The notes beneath the pieces are model-generated. The model saw only the letters and a list, made by a program, of their open reading frames with translations, was not told where the DNA came from and did no database searches. Source: Ilex aquifolium (Eukaryota; Streptophyta; Magnoliopsida; Aquifoliales; Aquifoliaceae). Taken from it: a DNA stretch of 64,000 bases. Positions 10,945-21,484 of the stretch are shown here, one piece after another (within the stretch, counting starts at the first letter, position 1; every line of letters begins with the position of its first letter). The stretch is from positions 34,765,593-34,829,592 of the forward strand of contig OX637392.1 in NCBI GenBank assembly GCA_951799425.1, in the 5' to 3' direction. The position numbers and the translations under genes are program-made.

Positions 10945-13079
10945 TGTAACACCCCACAACACACTCTGGACGACATTACATTCTAAAATCATTCATATCA
11001 TGAGAGCACTAATATAATCCATTCATAAATAAGGCTTCATAAAAATCATTCATAACATTTACATCATTATCCCAAAAGAATATGCCATCTTTGGCCTTTA
11101 CATTTCAAAAATCAACTAATGTAGCGCAACGAAAATAACAAAAGAAAACTAGACATCACAAGGTTCAAAATGAATATCCTAGTCTAGAACAAAAGTAAGC
11201 GACATCTCTAAAGGTCCCACTCGGGATCCAAATATCCCTCTAGTGAAGCCTCTCCATGGCCCGACTCATTAGCACCGAGCTCATCATCTGGCACCAAATC
11301 TGAAAAATGTTCAACTGTAGGGGGTGAGCACAAAGCTCTGTAGAAAAATCATCTCAAACCCAAACAAGGTTTAGAAAAGTATATAAAACAAGTCGGTCTC
11401 ATTTCACAATTAACATATATAAGATTTGAAGTAAAAACAAGGACATTTAAACAAATCTCAAGTTTAAGCCGTAACAATAATCCAGTGAAAGGTTGTATGT
11501 TGGTTCATCCCCGTACCATGTATGTTGATTGCTTCTCATGAATCTACCCAACGATTATACCTAGTCCACCAATCACTATCACAATCACAAACATTTTAGG
11601 AAAGGGCGTCTACCATCCCAATGGCAGTGACGAGTCCCTTCCTAGGAAAAGTATACTATCCCTTGTTCGAACTCCAGTGAACGATAGTGGTCGCATTACC
11701 AAATGACAACCCACTACAAGTGTTAGGAAACCATCTCACCCCTACTGGGATAGACTAACCTCTAACACTCTACGGCATCTCTCGATGACAATCCAAGTCC
11801 ATCACAACAACCATACCAATGAGGAAACCAAAATATTCTCATTTTACAAGCATATCTCAAAAATCCCCAAATTTAGAATGAGACAATTTCAATAACCCAT
11901 TTTAAGAAAAATACAAGAGATCATTCCACATCATTTTATCACTCAACACAAAGCACTATAGTTTCGAAATCAATAATAAAGGAAGAAGTTTGGAAGAAAA
12001 TCCACCCCTCTCCAAAACTAGGGTTTTAAAGCAAGCAAAGAGATTTCATGGGTATTCAACCCTCACTTTGTTTAAATCATGTAATCTTTACCAAAAGACT
12101 AAGAGAGGATGATTTCATATCATATATATAACATTTAGGGCAAAACATACATATATAAATAAGCCCTAAGCCTCAATGAAAGAATTTGAGAAGAACCCCC
12201 TACCTTGCTTCTTTAGTTTTTGAGTGAAGAAGATGAAGATTGGATCTTCTTCAATATGCAAATCTACCATTGATCTTGTGTTTTCCCTTTCTTTCTTCCT
12301 CTCTAAACCTTTCTAGGGTTATAAATGTTGAAATGGGGCTTATAAGAGTGTCCTTAAGTATTTATAGGGGAAGAATTGGCCTCCTGTGCGCGATTCTAAA
12401 GTTCAGAATTCGCAAGTCACGTTCGAACGTCATTGGCGTTCGAACGTTCGTCACTCCCAGTACTTTTGTTTTTCCATCAGACAAAGAGTACTGGGACGCA
12501 CTTTCGTTCGAACGTCATTGGCGTTCGAACGTCACTAGTGCAAATTATTGATTCACGTTCGAACGTCACTTTGGCTTTCGAACGTTGGTTGCTCCCAGTA
12601 CTTTTGCATTTTCATCAGAGCTCTGCAGACACCAAAGTACTGGGACTCCCTCACGTTCGAACGTCGATTCACGTTCGAACGTCATCCCAATTTCTGCTGA
12701 AACTTCCAGTGAAGTTTTGGCCTATTTAGAGATTGATTTGGAAAATTTTCATGAAATACACTTTTGTAGCCCTGGATGTCTACTATCTACTGTCAAAATT
12801 TTAGATCAATGGGAAGTCAGGATAAAAAATTATGATCCAAACACTAAGGCAGTGTCTAAAATTCTTCTACCTAAACTATCTCTAAAATGCGATTTCACTC
12901 CAAAATACTTCCAACTTCTTACGACATACACTATTACCTCCACTAACCTTTTATTTCTACTCTTATCATCTACGTAGCTCATGCATACATCATTACATAT
13001 ATATTCGCATTTAAAAAAAAATATAATTACGTTACTATATATCTATATACATATATAAAAGAAAATGCGGGGTGTTACA
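10945..13079 (-). repeat. 5' LTR of young Tekay element
   Basis: It has the same length and structure as 1998-4132. Many of the differences between the two are transitions, a number of them at CpG sites. Confidence 0.95.
12359..12682 (-). promoter_or_regulatory. LTR promoter: TTCGAA palindrome cluster and TATA (5' LTR copy)
   Basis: The eight-palindrome cluster runs from 12419 to 12682, with the TATA box at 12359-12367 on the minus strand. Two palindromes that are altered in the 3' LTR copy keep more of the consensus here, so the consensus can be read as ACGTTCGAACGT. Confidence 0.75.
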
Positions 13080-13084
13080 ACTCG

Positions 13085-13264
13085 GACTACCGGAAGTCAA
13101 CAGGTAGTCAAGTGCCCAGTGTACTCGGACTACTGGTAGTCAACATGTAGTCGAGTGCCCAGAATAGCCGAACTACCGGTAGTCATAGTTTAACTACCGG
13201 TAGTCACTGTAAAAATCAGACAATTTTAGTTCGCGAACAGCCGGTTTTTCCCCCACTATAAATA
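13085..13264 (+). promoter_or_regulatory. Old Tekay LTR promoter: ACCGGT palindromes, GTTCGCGAAC, TATA
   Basis: CTACCGGTAG occurs at 13173-13182 and 13193-13202, CTACTGGTAG at 13130-13139, and decayed copies lie near 13087 and, across the insertion, near 1965. GTTCGCGAAC is at 13229-13238 and TATAAATA at 13257-13264. A unit of about 50 bases with AGTGCCCAG repeats between the palindromes. Confidence 0.7.
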
Positions 13265-13820
13265 CTTCTTGCCATCCCCTTAGCCTTCATTACACACCTT
13301 AAAACCCTAGAAAACATTAGAGAGAAAGAGGGGAAGAGAAAAACACAAGATCAAAGGTGAAAAACAAGGAATTTAAGGGTGATTCAAGATCCAAGCCCTA
13401 GATTTCCAAGAACATCAAGGTAGGGGTTTTCTCTCACTCTCTTACATTGAGGCTAGAGTATTTATATATGTATGTTTTGGCTATCAATGGTATATATATG
13501 CTATGGAATCATCATCTCTTAGGCTTTTTGGCAAAGATTACATGTTTTGAACAAAGTTAGGGTTTAATACCCATTAAATTTCTTTTCTAGTTTTAAAACC
13601 CTAGTTTTTGGGAGAGTGATGTATTTCTTCTTAAATGCTTTCTCCATTATGAACTGCAAAAACCGTAGTTGTTGTGTTGGGTATAAAAATGATGTTATTG
13701 TGATCTCATGTATTTTTCTTAGTTGGTTGTTGAACTTTACATGTTATATTTTGGGAGATTTTGGATAGAGGATTGTAAATTGAGAAAAATATTGGAATTG
13801 TATGCTTGGTGGGGTTGTTT

Positions 13821-14383
13821 GATGCCTTGAGGGTGAGAGGTTCCTTATAAGGATGCTCATGCCAAAAGAGGACAGTATGTGATTTCCCTCAAGAAGTTCC
13901 TTATAAGGATGCTTGAGTTTGTGATGCCTTGAGGGTGAGAGGTTCCTTATAAGGATGCTCATGCCAAAAGAGGACAGTATGTGATTTCCCTCAAGAGGTT
14001 CCTTATAAGGATGCTTGAGTTTGTGATGCCTTGAGGGTGAGAGGTTCCTTATAAGGATGCTCATGCCAAAAGAGGATAGTATGTGATTTCCCTCAAGAGG
14101 TTCCTTATAAGGATGCTTGAGTTTGTGATGCCTTGAGGGTGAGAGGTTCCTTATAAGGATGCTCATGCCGAAAGAGGATAGTATGTGATTTCCCTCAAGA
14201 GGTTCCTTATAAGGATGCTTGAGTTTGTGATGCCTTGAGGGTGAGAGGTTCCTTATAAGGATGCTCATGCCAAAAGAGGACAGTATGTGATTTTCCCCAA
14301 GAGGTTCCTTATAAGGATGCTTGAGTAACCAAGCCTTGAGGGTGAGAGGTTCCTTATAAGGATGCTCATGCCAAAAGAGGACA
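13821..14383. repeat. 102-bp tandem array inside the old Tekay LTR
   Basis: About 5.5 copies of a 102-bp unit start at 13821, 13923, 14025 and so on. Each unit contains two related halves sharing GGTTCCTTATAAGGATGCT. Because 102 is divisible by three, the minus strand shows a 34-residue periodic open frame, which is an artefact of the array. Related half-units occur once or twice in the solo LTRs near 6010 and 62375. Confidence 0.92.
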
Positions 14384-14999
14384 ATATTATATAATGTGTG
14401 GGAAATGGTTTATATTTTGAAAATGGATGTTTATTATAATTGGTTATTATTGTTCATTTCTAGTACTATTGCTACTTAAACTTGAGATCTGTTGTAAAAT
14501 GTCATTGTTTTACTTCAAAGATTATATATGCTATTTGTGAAATGAGACCGACCGTTTTAAATGTTTTTTTTAAACCTTGTATGGGTTTGAGAGACTTTTT
14601 CTACAGAGCTTCGTGCTCACCCCCTACCGCTAACATTTTTCAGATTACCCACTTGAGGAGGACTTAAGGGTCGAGGAGCCCGCTACTTGGGAGACTCCAC
14701 TTGACGGGAGTGTGGATTCCGAGGTGGACGCATAGAGCGACCTCTTTTCCTTTTGTACTAGACTAGGACATCCTTTTTGGAACATTGTGTAGTCTAGTTT
14801 CTTTTGTTTATTCCGCTGTGCTACTTTATTTCATTTTTGAGATGTAATAGCCATAATTTGGGCTTATTCTTTTGGATCACTTTGTAAATATTTGTGGATG
14901 ACAAATGGAGTCTCGTTTCTTGAGGAATTATATTAGTGCTCTCATGATATGAATGTTTTAGAATGTAATGCCTTCCAGGGTGTGTTTTAGGGTGTTACA

Positions 15000-15205
15000 G
15001 ATACCTCGGGATGTTGCTCACTTACAGTCACCTTTCCCTTGCCTTTCTCAATCCTCGTGGCCCTCATAGTAGTTGAAGCAGATGATCCCCTAGTCCTGGC
15101 CATCCCCACCACACCTAGACCCATAAATAAAACAAAGAAAATAAAAATCCAAAAGTCCAAAAACAAACTATCCGAAGTGGAACCCATGAACTTCCTAGAT
15201 GCCAT
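15000..15205 (-). pseudogene. N-terminal remnant of Athila C ORF3
   Basis: The frame includes MARTRGSSAS followed by a lysine/arginine-rich stretch (RIEKGKGK). This resembles the basic starts of the other ORF3 genes here (MARTK at 49285, MPPRSKK at 19379, MPRVNLPARR at 37741). A more upstream in-frame start exists, but the MART start fits the family better. It ends at the old Tekay LTR. The basic N-terminus suggests nuclear entry; that is inference. Confidence 0.55.
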
Positions 15206-15399
15206 GTAAAATTTGGGGTTTGAATGAGTTTAATGAGTGAGATGAATGAGAGAGTTTGATTTGGAGAAGTGGGATGTTAAGGAAGCTTTTCAGAAGTTAG
15301 AGAGAAAAAATGAGGAGTGGCTTTGGTTTTGAAATGCAAAAGTGAGGTAAAAATAGGTCTTCCTACTTTTTATCACCGAAATTTTCTATTTTGACCTTC

Positions 15400-15490
15400 A
15401 ATCAGTTGATCGATTAGTTCAATCGGTTGAAGTCAATTTTCTCCTTTGCTCAACCAGTTGGAAATGATTGTTCAACCGGTTGAACTTAAT
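15400..15490 (-). promoter_or_regulatory. CAACCGGTTG-type palindrome cluster before ORF3 of Athila C
   Basis: Four CpG-centred or CpG-derived palindromes occur: TTCAACCGGTTGAA near 15470, CAACCAGTTG near 15454, CAATCGGTTG near 15420 and CAATCAGTTG near 15402. An AT-rich TATA-like stretch (gataaaaag) follows on the minus strand near 15370. It matches the position of the clusters before the third gene in elements A, B and D. Confidence 0.6.
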
Positions 15491-15712
15491 TTTTTGTATT
15501 TTTTCATTTTTTTCTATTTTCTCCCCATTTATTTAACTAATCCTAAAGCTTTCTAACACTTATTTACATGCTTAAACACCGTTACCCAATTCCACATGAT
15601 ACAAAAATTAAACACACAAAACATACATTAAACTTACAATCACCTAAAATTTAAAATGCAAAACATTTAAGGATACTAAGTAAAACCCAAATCCACTTTC
15701 GTAGGGTGTATG

Positions 15713-15782
15713 ATTGCATTTAGGAAATGCAACAAGCCTTTAAGCCCCTAGGTCTCTCATAGTGGACGAGTTGTGTCTCGCG
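15713..15782 (-). other. Conserved hairpin block (element C copy)
   Basis: On the minus strand two stem-loops are read: GCGAG..CTCGT and GTTGCAT with ATGCAAT enclosing a 7-base loop ending CTAA. The same block is found at 40535-40604 in A and 48602-48671 in B, with compensatory or wobble changes in the stems. Confidence 0.65.
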
Positions 15783-15790
15783 AAGGTTTT

Positions 15791-17340
15791 TAGTGAAGGT
15801 ATCAAAAAACTTTCCTTTATTACACATCCTATCTTGGATCATATTATAATCTTCTAATCAGCAATGAGATACACTAACGATTCTTCTATTATCTTTAAGA
15901 TATTTACACATCACTACACCACAGATTTAGGTGCTATTCAAAAGTAATCACATACACATTTTCATAGGAAAATCATGTGTGTGTGTAATGATAATGCAAT
16001 TTAAGAAATTTATCAAATAAAACTCACATCTCTATTAGCTATCCAAAATTAGCTTTAATGTGAATCTCACCAAGGATTTTCTCTCGCAACATATACACTA
16101 TGATTTTATTGATGTTTCACTCATTGTCTATATGTGAGACAAATTCTTGTAATTCAAAGCAAAACATAGCCCACATATATTCTAGAAATGATGTACAATG
16201 ATGCAAATGAAACAACCTTGGTATAATCTCATGAAAAGAACGTTAGGCAAATGAAAGTAATCTAGTTAACCTATCTCTAGCTTAATTTAGAAAATATACT
16301 AACCATTAATTTTTTGGCTTTGATTGGTTGTAACATGGCCTTTGGTGAACATTGAGCTAAAGAAACGAAGGGACAAAGGAATTTAAAAAGGAGTTATCTC
16401 GAGAATATGACTTTAGTAACCACATCTCCTCTTTTCAAATCAATTAACGCAGTTCTTCATTTCACTTTTTTTTCACCTCCTTTCCTCCTTAATTTATTTG
16501 GTTTGCTTTCTTTGAATGTCAATAGTATTCTCAAAAAATCTTCCTCCCCTTTTTTTCATTCTTGTTTTTTCTTTTTGTTTTCTTTTATTTTCAACCATAA
16601 TTACCTTTTTCACGATCCCTTCTTTGGCATAATCTCAAGATATAGCTTTATCAATCCCGGGACAACCAAGGTAGGATAAATATACATTATACATGGCTTG
16701 GTCAAATAAATGGTTGAAGAAATAAAATTTACATTAAACCTCAATCATGGCTTCTAGAGATGATGTTAAGAAAAAAAAAATAGGCTAAGACTCAAACTAA
16801 TTCAAAGATGCCCCAAGATCATTTCTCCAAAATACATGGCAAGGTACCATTGAATTGAGATAAAATCAACTAACTACTCCATTTACACTAACCAAAACAA
16901 AGATAATGAGATTATTGAAAGATATTGAATTTGAAAGAATATTCTTTTGAATAAATGTAATCCATCCCTCCAATAAAGAATGACACAAAAACTCTCAAGG
17001 GTAATTACATTCATCTCCGCTATGCATGTCAAGTATTTTAAGTTATGAATCTTATTCAATAAATTAAAAAAAATTAGCATGCTCATGGGGCACATAAGGT
17101 TGAGTTTCACATGATACTTAACCACAACATAGAGTCCTCTAATGTGTTGGTATGTAAATAACTCAAGATTCAAGTCAAATAATCAATCAATCACATGCTT
17201 AATAAAAGAGAATAATATACTCCAAATTGAATGTTTTGTTTGTTTTTATTCTTATCTTTTTCAATTTTTTTTTAAAAAATTCAATTTTTTTTTATCATTT
17301 TTACCAAACAACATGTTGGTGTACATGACAATGGAACACC
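15791..17340 (-). other. Long non-coding region of Athila C
   Basis: AT-rich sequence between the integrase end and the ORF3 promoter, as in A and B. Low-complexity T and A runs are common. I see no supported gene. Confidence 0.6.
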
Positions 17341-17344
17341 CTTA

Positions 17345-17380
17345 CCCCCGACTTGAATCATGCATTTTCCTCAATGCAAA
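17345..17380 (-). other. Post-pol stem-loop followed by G-rich tract (element C copy)
   Basis: On the minus strand TGCATT..AATGCA encloses GAGGAA and is followed within 15 bases by GTCGGGGGTAAGG. The same arrangement lies after pol in A (36306-36341) and B (47049-47085). Confidence 0.6.
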
Positions 17381-17589
17381 ATAGTCATGCAATGAGAAAA
17401 TAAATATAATAAGGGTAAGACGACACATGGCACTGCTTTTATAAAGAAAAATCATCTTTTGCAAAACAACACAAGCTATGCAAAAATAAGTAAGTCTAAG
17501 AAAATAAGCTATATACAAAAAAAAAAAAGAAAGTGAAAATTACTAATTGTACACTACTATCATCGAAAGTAATCATTCAGTATCAAGAT

Positions 17590-19040
17590 CCTAATACACA
17601 AGATCAACCAAGTCTTCCACAACCCCCTCATTTGAAAAACCTTCAAACAATGGCTAAAGCCGCTGTCCATTAACTTTAAAAGTTTGACCATTTTTAGAAT
17701 TTTGAATTTCCACAGCCCCGTTAGGATAAACAACACAAACTATATAGGGGTTAGTTCATCTTGAATGCAACTTACCTGATAAGATGTGAAGACGGGAGTT
17801 GTATAACAGTACTTTCTGAACTGACTTAAACATTTTTCTCACTATTGATTTATCATGAAAGATTTTGGATTTTTCTTTATAAATTCTAGTACTTTCATAC
17901 ACATCCCGGCATATTTCCTCATTCAATTGCAATTTCCTATGCTCACCGGCTGGACCCAAACTATAGTTTAGTGACTTTAAGGCCTAATATGCTCGGTGTT
18001 CAATCTCCACTGGCAAATGAAAGGCCTTGCCATAGATCAATCTATAGGGCAACATTCCTAAGTGAGTTTTGTATGTTGTATATTAGGCCCATAAAGCATT
18101 AGTCAATTGAATTTACCAATCCTTTCGGTTAGGGTTCACCGTCTTCTCCAAATATGATTAATTTTCCTATTACCCAATTCAACTTGGCCATTTGTCTATG
18201 GGTGATAAGTAGTTTACATTTTGTGTGTGACACCATATTTATGCATTAATGCCCCGAATAGTCTATTACAAAAATGTGAACCACCATCACTAATAATTAC
18301 CTTAGGCATACCAAATCTAGGCAAAATATTTTCTTTATGAAATTTGATGACAACTTTATGGTCATTTTTCCTAGTTGGTACACCCTCTACCGACTTAGAC
18401 ACATAATCAACAACTAGTCAAGTATAGAGATTACCAAAATATGAGAAGAAATGCCACATGAAATCGATACCCTAATAGTCGAAAATCTAGATCACTAGAA
18501 TGGGAGTAAGGGGCATCATATTCCTACGATCACTCCACCCAATCTTTGACACTTGTCGCAGCTCTTGCAAAATTGAAAACAATCTTTGAATAGGCTAGGC
18601 CAATAGAAACCATACTACAAGATCTTTGCAGTAGTCTTCTTTGAGGAAAATTGGCCTCCACATGCTTCCAAATAGAAGAAAGATATAACTTCATGTTTCT
18701 CGCCATTAGGTACGCATCTTCTCATAACCTAGTTAGCATAGTATTTAAACAAATAAGGGTCGTGAAAGAAAAATTTCTTCACTTCCACCAAAAATTTCCT
18801 TTTGTTTTGTGGACTCTAGTGAGATGTTATTTGTAGTGTGACAGGAAAATTAAAAATGTTAGCATACAAAGGACAAGATATATTAACAAAAAAATAAATA
18901 TTCATCAAGAAAAGTATCCTGAATGGGAAAATTCTCCTACGTATCCTGAAAAAAAGACAAGATAAATGATCTGCCACCACATTCTAGACTCATTTCTTAT
19001 CTTTAATGATAAGATAAAATACTTGTAGGAGGAGGATCTA
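17590..19040 (-). pseudogene. Athila C pol remnant (RNase H end and integrase)
   Basis: Recognisable integrase pieces include an HHCC region near 18560, the motif WGIDFM near 18450, ISDGGSHFCNR near 18260 and YHPQTNGQ near 18190. They are followed by the integrase tail ending near 17590. It aligns by eye with pol of A and B. It is heavily broken, with more than ten breaks. Confidence 0.8.
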
Positions 19041-19154
19041 CCTAATGAGTTTCGATGCATCCATGCATGCGTTTGAGGCACAAGTGAGTGCTTGGAATGG
19101 GAAGAGTTATTTGCAAAAACGGATATCACAAAGTAGAACATGAGGGCTTCAGGG

Positions 19155-19296
19155 ACCGCTCGAGCGAGCCTCCTAACTACTCGTGTAGTCTGCACAGATC
19201 TAGGCAAGATAGGTTTTAAAGACGCAATTTTTACATTTGAATACTCATTTTTCTCACCTTGCATTCCCATGGCTAACCCATGTTCCTTTATATATT
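19155..19296 (+). promoter_or_regulatory. GCTCGAGC palindrome and TATA before ORF3 of D
   Basis: ACCGCTCGAGCGAGC at 19155-19169 is CpG-centred and matches the palindromes of the LTR of the same element (22001-22089). A TATA-like TTTATATATT is at 19287-19296, about 85 bases before the ORF3 start. Only one clear copy is present, so confidence is moderate. Confidence 0.5.
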
Positions 19297-19378
19297 CTAG
19301 AATGATTTTGAGTGCAATCTAACTTTAGCTTTGTGTTCTTCACATGATTTTTATATTATCACCCATTGATTTGGGACA

Positions 19379-20640
19379 ATGCCACCAAGATCTAAGAAGA
19401 GAGCTCAGGTTTGAGGATATGATGAAAGGAGCCAATTCTAGAGTGCCCACTACTATGATCTGTATAGGAGACAATTTGATTCAGGAGTGGAACGTGGTGT
19501 GAACTTTGATAGGGTAAGCAACACTTCTATTTTATTGAATTTTGAGTCAAGAAGGTGGATTAAGTTGTTTGTAACTCTTGAGCAAACTAATGAGACTATA
19601 GTAAGGGAGTTTTATGCACATATTCAGAACGTCAGTGTAGAATAACATGGGCATTTAACAACAATATCTAAGGTCTGTTATTTGAGTTCTCAACTTACGC
19701 AATTGTCACTACTCTTTATTTATCTTGGGTACCTACTAACACATTTAGGCACATACCTGTTGAGTCAATACTAAGGCTTAGAAATATTGTGTCTGAGCTA
19801 TATGGTGTTCCTTATTCTGAAGGGTTGAATCGCTCTCTGTGGTTTTTTAAGGATTTCTCCAAGGAGTATCATATGATTAATTTGATTACCAATTACAACA
19901 TTGACCATAAAACCCATGTGTCTACTTTCCACCTTTCAAGCTCATTTGCTACATGATATTGGTACTGTTGTGGACATTGATTTGCCTACTATGATATTTG
20001 GGGTTATTCGGAGAGCCTATGAGGAGGGGCGTATTACTGATGGACTGTTTTTTGGCTCCCTGATCACCTGTATTTGTATGAACAAGGGGGTGACTACTTT
20101 AGATTCAGATAAGAGGAAGGGACCTAAGAAACCTCTAAGAAAGAAGTCAATGGGCCTGAGTGAGACTCATGCTAGCTATATTTTTGAACCTATGGAGGTA
20201 GAGGTAGAGGTAGAGGTAGAGGCTGAGGAAGAAGGATTGGAGCCCGAGATACTTACTCCCACCTCAAAGCTTGGTCCATCGAGGAGAGCACCCCCATCTA
20301 CGGTTGGACAAGTCAACACTTCACGTGCACTACCCAGGGCTACTCTTGCTTATTTGATTGCTTAGTGGATAGCTGTCATGGATGCTTTAGGTCATATTCA
20401 AAGTAGTTTAGATGAGCAACACAACCTTATTACCCTCAGACTTGATTCTCTAGATGGATGAGTTTTTGGGATAGAGATAGAGCAGAGGTCATTGCAGTGA
20501 GAGATAAGGCGTCTCTAGCATATGCTTCAGAATGCTTGATTTATCAATGAGGATAATTATGTCAAAGCACAACCTTATGGTGGAGATGGTGTTGGTGGAG
20601 ATGATGCAGCTACTGGAGCTGCTTAGGAGACTTTAGTATA
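19379..20640 (+). pseudogene. ORF3 of element D ('putative plant transposon protein' type)
   Basis: It starts MPPRSKKRAQ, a basic likely nuclear signal. A middle region with FESRRWIKLF and IVREFYAHIQN matches the conserved core seen in the A copy (RRGWVLYL..LAREFYSNA). The later part (residues such as DIDLPTMIFGVI, KKPLRKKSMG) ends in an acidic stretch made by a GAGGTA microsatellite near 20194. The function of this family is not known. It is common downstream of pol in plant Athila-like elements and annotated as putative plant transposon protein. Several breaks. Confidence 0.65.
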
Positions 20641-21484
20641 GGAACATTTGAGAGTTTGAGACTTATTTATATAGTATGTACTTCGTACTCTTTTTTTTTT
20701 TTGTTAGCTTTTCATTTTTATTGACTTAATCAATTTTTTTTCTATTTTCCGTTTGTTGTGACATACTCTTAGTCCTTGTTCTTTGATACTTTATTTAGTT
20801 AGAGTTTGAGTTATGTCTTATTTGTCCTTTGCTTGCTTTGCATGCCTATTTTAGCTAGTTGGTTTGTATTTATACCCTCTTGTTATACCATATTCTATGT
20901 CGTTCGCTAAGATTTGTCCCCAGTTGACATTTTGTGACAAATAGGAAAGAATATGTTTGGATAACTTGATTCTATTCCCTGCTTGTTATGATATGTCATT
21001 GGTTTGATAGTTTATGAAAAAAAGATTGAGAATATTTTGGGTATATATGAGAGAATTCAGGGAGATATTCTCTTGACTAGCTTAAGTGAGTTGCATGTGA
21101 ATAGAGTAAGGGGGAGTTTTTTCTAAAACTCAATGGGAGTACATTTACAATCTCTGCATGAGGTCACGTATTTTAAATATTTATTTTACACTTGTTATTT
21201 TACTTGTGAAGACAACAAAAAGGGAGACTAGGTGTGCTTATTTTGGTTATTTCTATACTTGTTATTATGTTATGCTTTTCATACATATTATGTTTTTCAC
21301 AAGGTATTAGTTTAGTGGTGATGTGCAAGACTATGATCTTCCAAGCTATATATAGAAGATAGTTGTTGTACTTAGAGACTAGGGACTTATACACTAGTGT
21401 TAAGATTTATTTACAATTCATTTTATTCAATGTTGTGAGTTGTAATCTTAATTTCTAACTTTTGTATTTTGTCATGAAATTGCC
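20641..21484 (+). other. Gene-free 3' region of element D
   Basis: T-rich sequence between ORF3 and the polypurine tract. I see no gene in it. Confidence 0.5.

Larger units (their letters stand above)
1998..13079 (-). mobile_element. Young, nearly full-length Tekay (Ty3/gypsy chromovirus) element
   Basis: Two 2135-bp LTRs (1998-4132 and 10945-13079) bound gag and pol read on the minus strand. It is flanked by a perfect 5-bp direct repeat, ACTCG. By hand I count roughly 35 differences between the LTRs, about 1.6%, so the insertion is recent, likely one to a few million years at usual plant rates. Reading order is 5' LTR, tRNA-Met primer site, gag, protease, reverse transcriptase, RNase H, integrase, chromodomain, polypurine tract, 3' LTR. 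The coding part has about two breaks in gag, and pol is further split by a solo LTR. Without that insertion the element would be about 9.0 kb, usual for Tekay. Confidence 0.95.
1693..14999 (+). mobile_element. 3' LTR of the old Tekay element, split by a nested 11-kb insertion
   Basis: The LTR starts TGTAACACCCCGC at 1693, breaks at 1997, and resumes at 13080/13085 to end ..GGTGTTACA at 14999. The LTR sequence itself is about 2.2 kb. The five bases ACTCG are present at 1993-1997 and again at 13080-13084, the expected target duplication of the inserted element. This LTR is related end to end to the solo LTRs at 4809 and 61178 but carries a different internal tandem array (13821-14383). Its right end abuts the ORF3 remnant of Athila C. 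Confidence 0.9.
15000..19040 (-). mobile_element. Athila-type element C, 3' half
   Basis: On the minus strand the order is: end of RNase H and integrase (19040-17590), a long non-coding stretch (17590-15500), a promoter-like region with CAACCGGTTG palindromes (15490-15400), and the start of a third gene (15205-15000). The old Tekay LTR begins at 14999, so the 3' LTR of this element is missing. The 5' half is also missing at 19040. Many breaks suggest it is old. No LTR is left for dating. Confidence 0.8.

Noticed and set aside
13744-14268. A 174-codon open frame on the minus strand with 34-residue repeats
   Set aside because: It arises from a 102-base tandem unit whose length is divisible by three. 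There is no family resemblance, and it sits within an LTR.
16407-16679. 90-codon hydrophobic open frame
   Set aside because: It lies antisense to Athila C in a T-rich non-coding stretch and has no recognisable motif.
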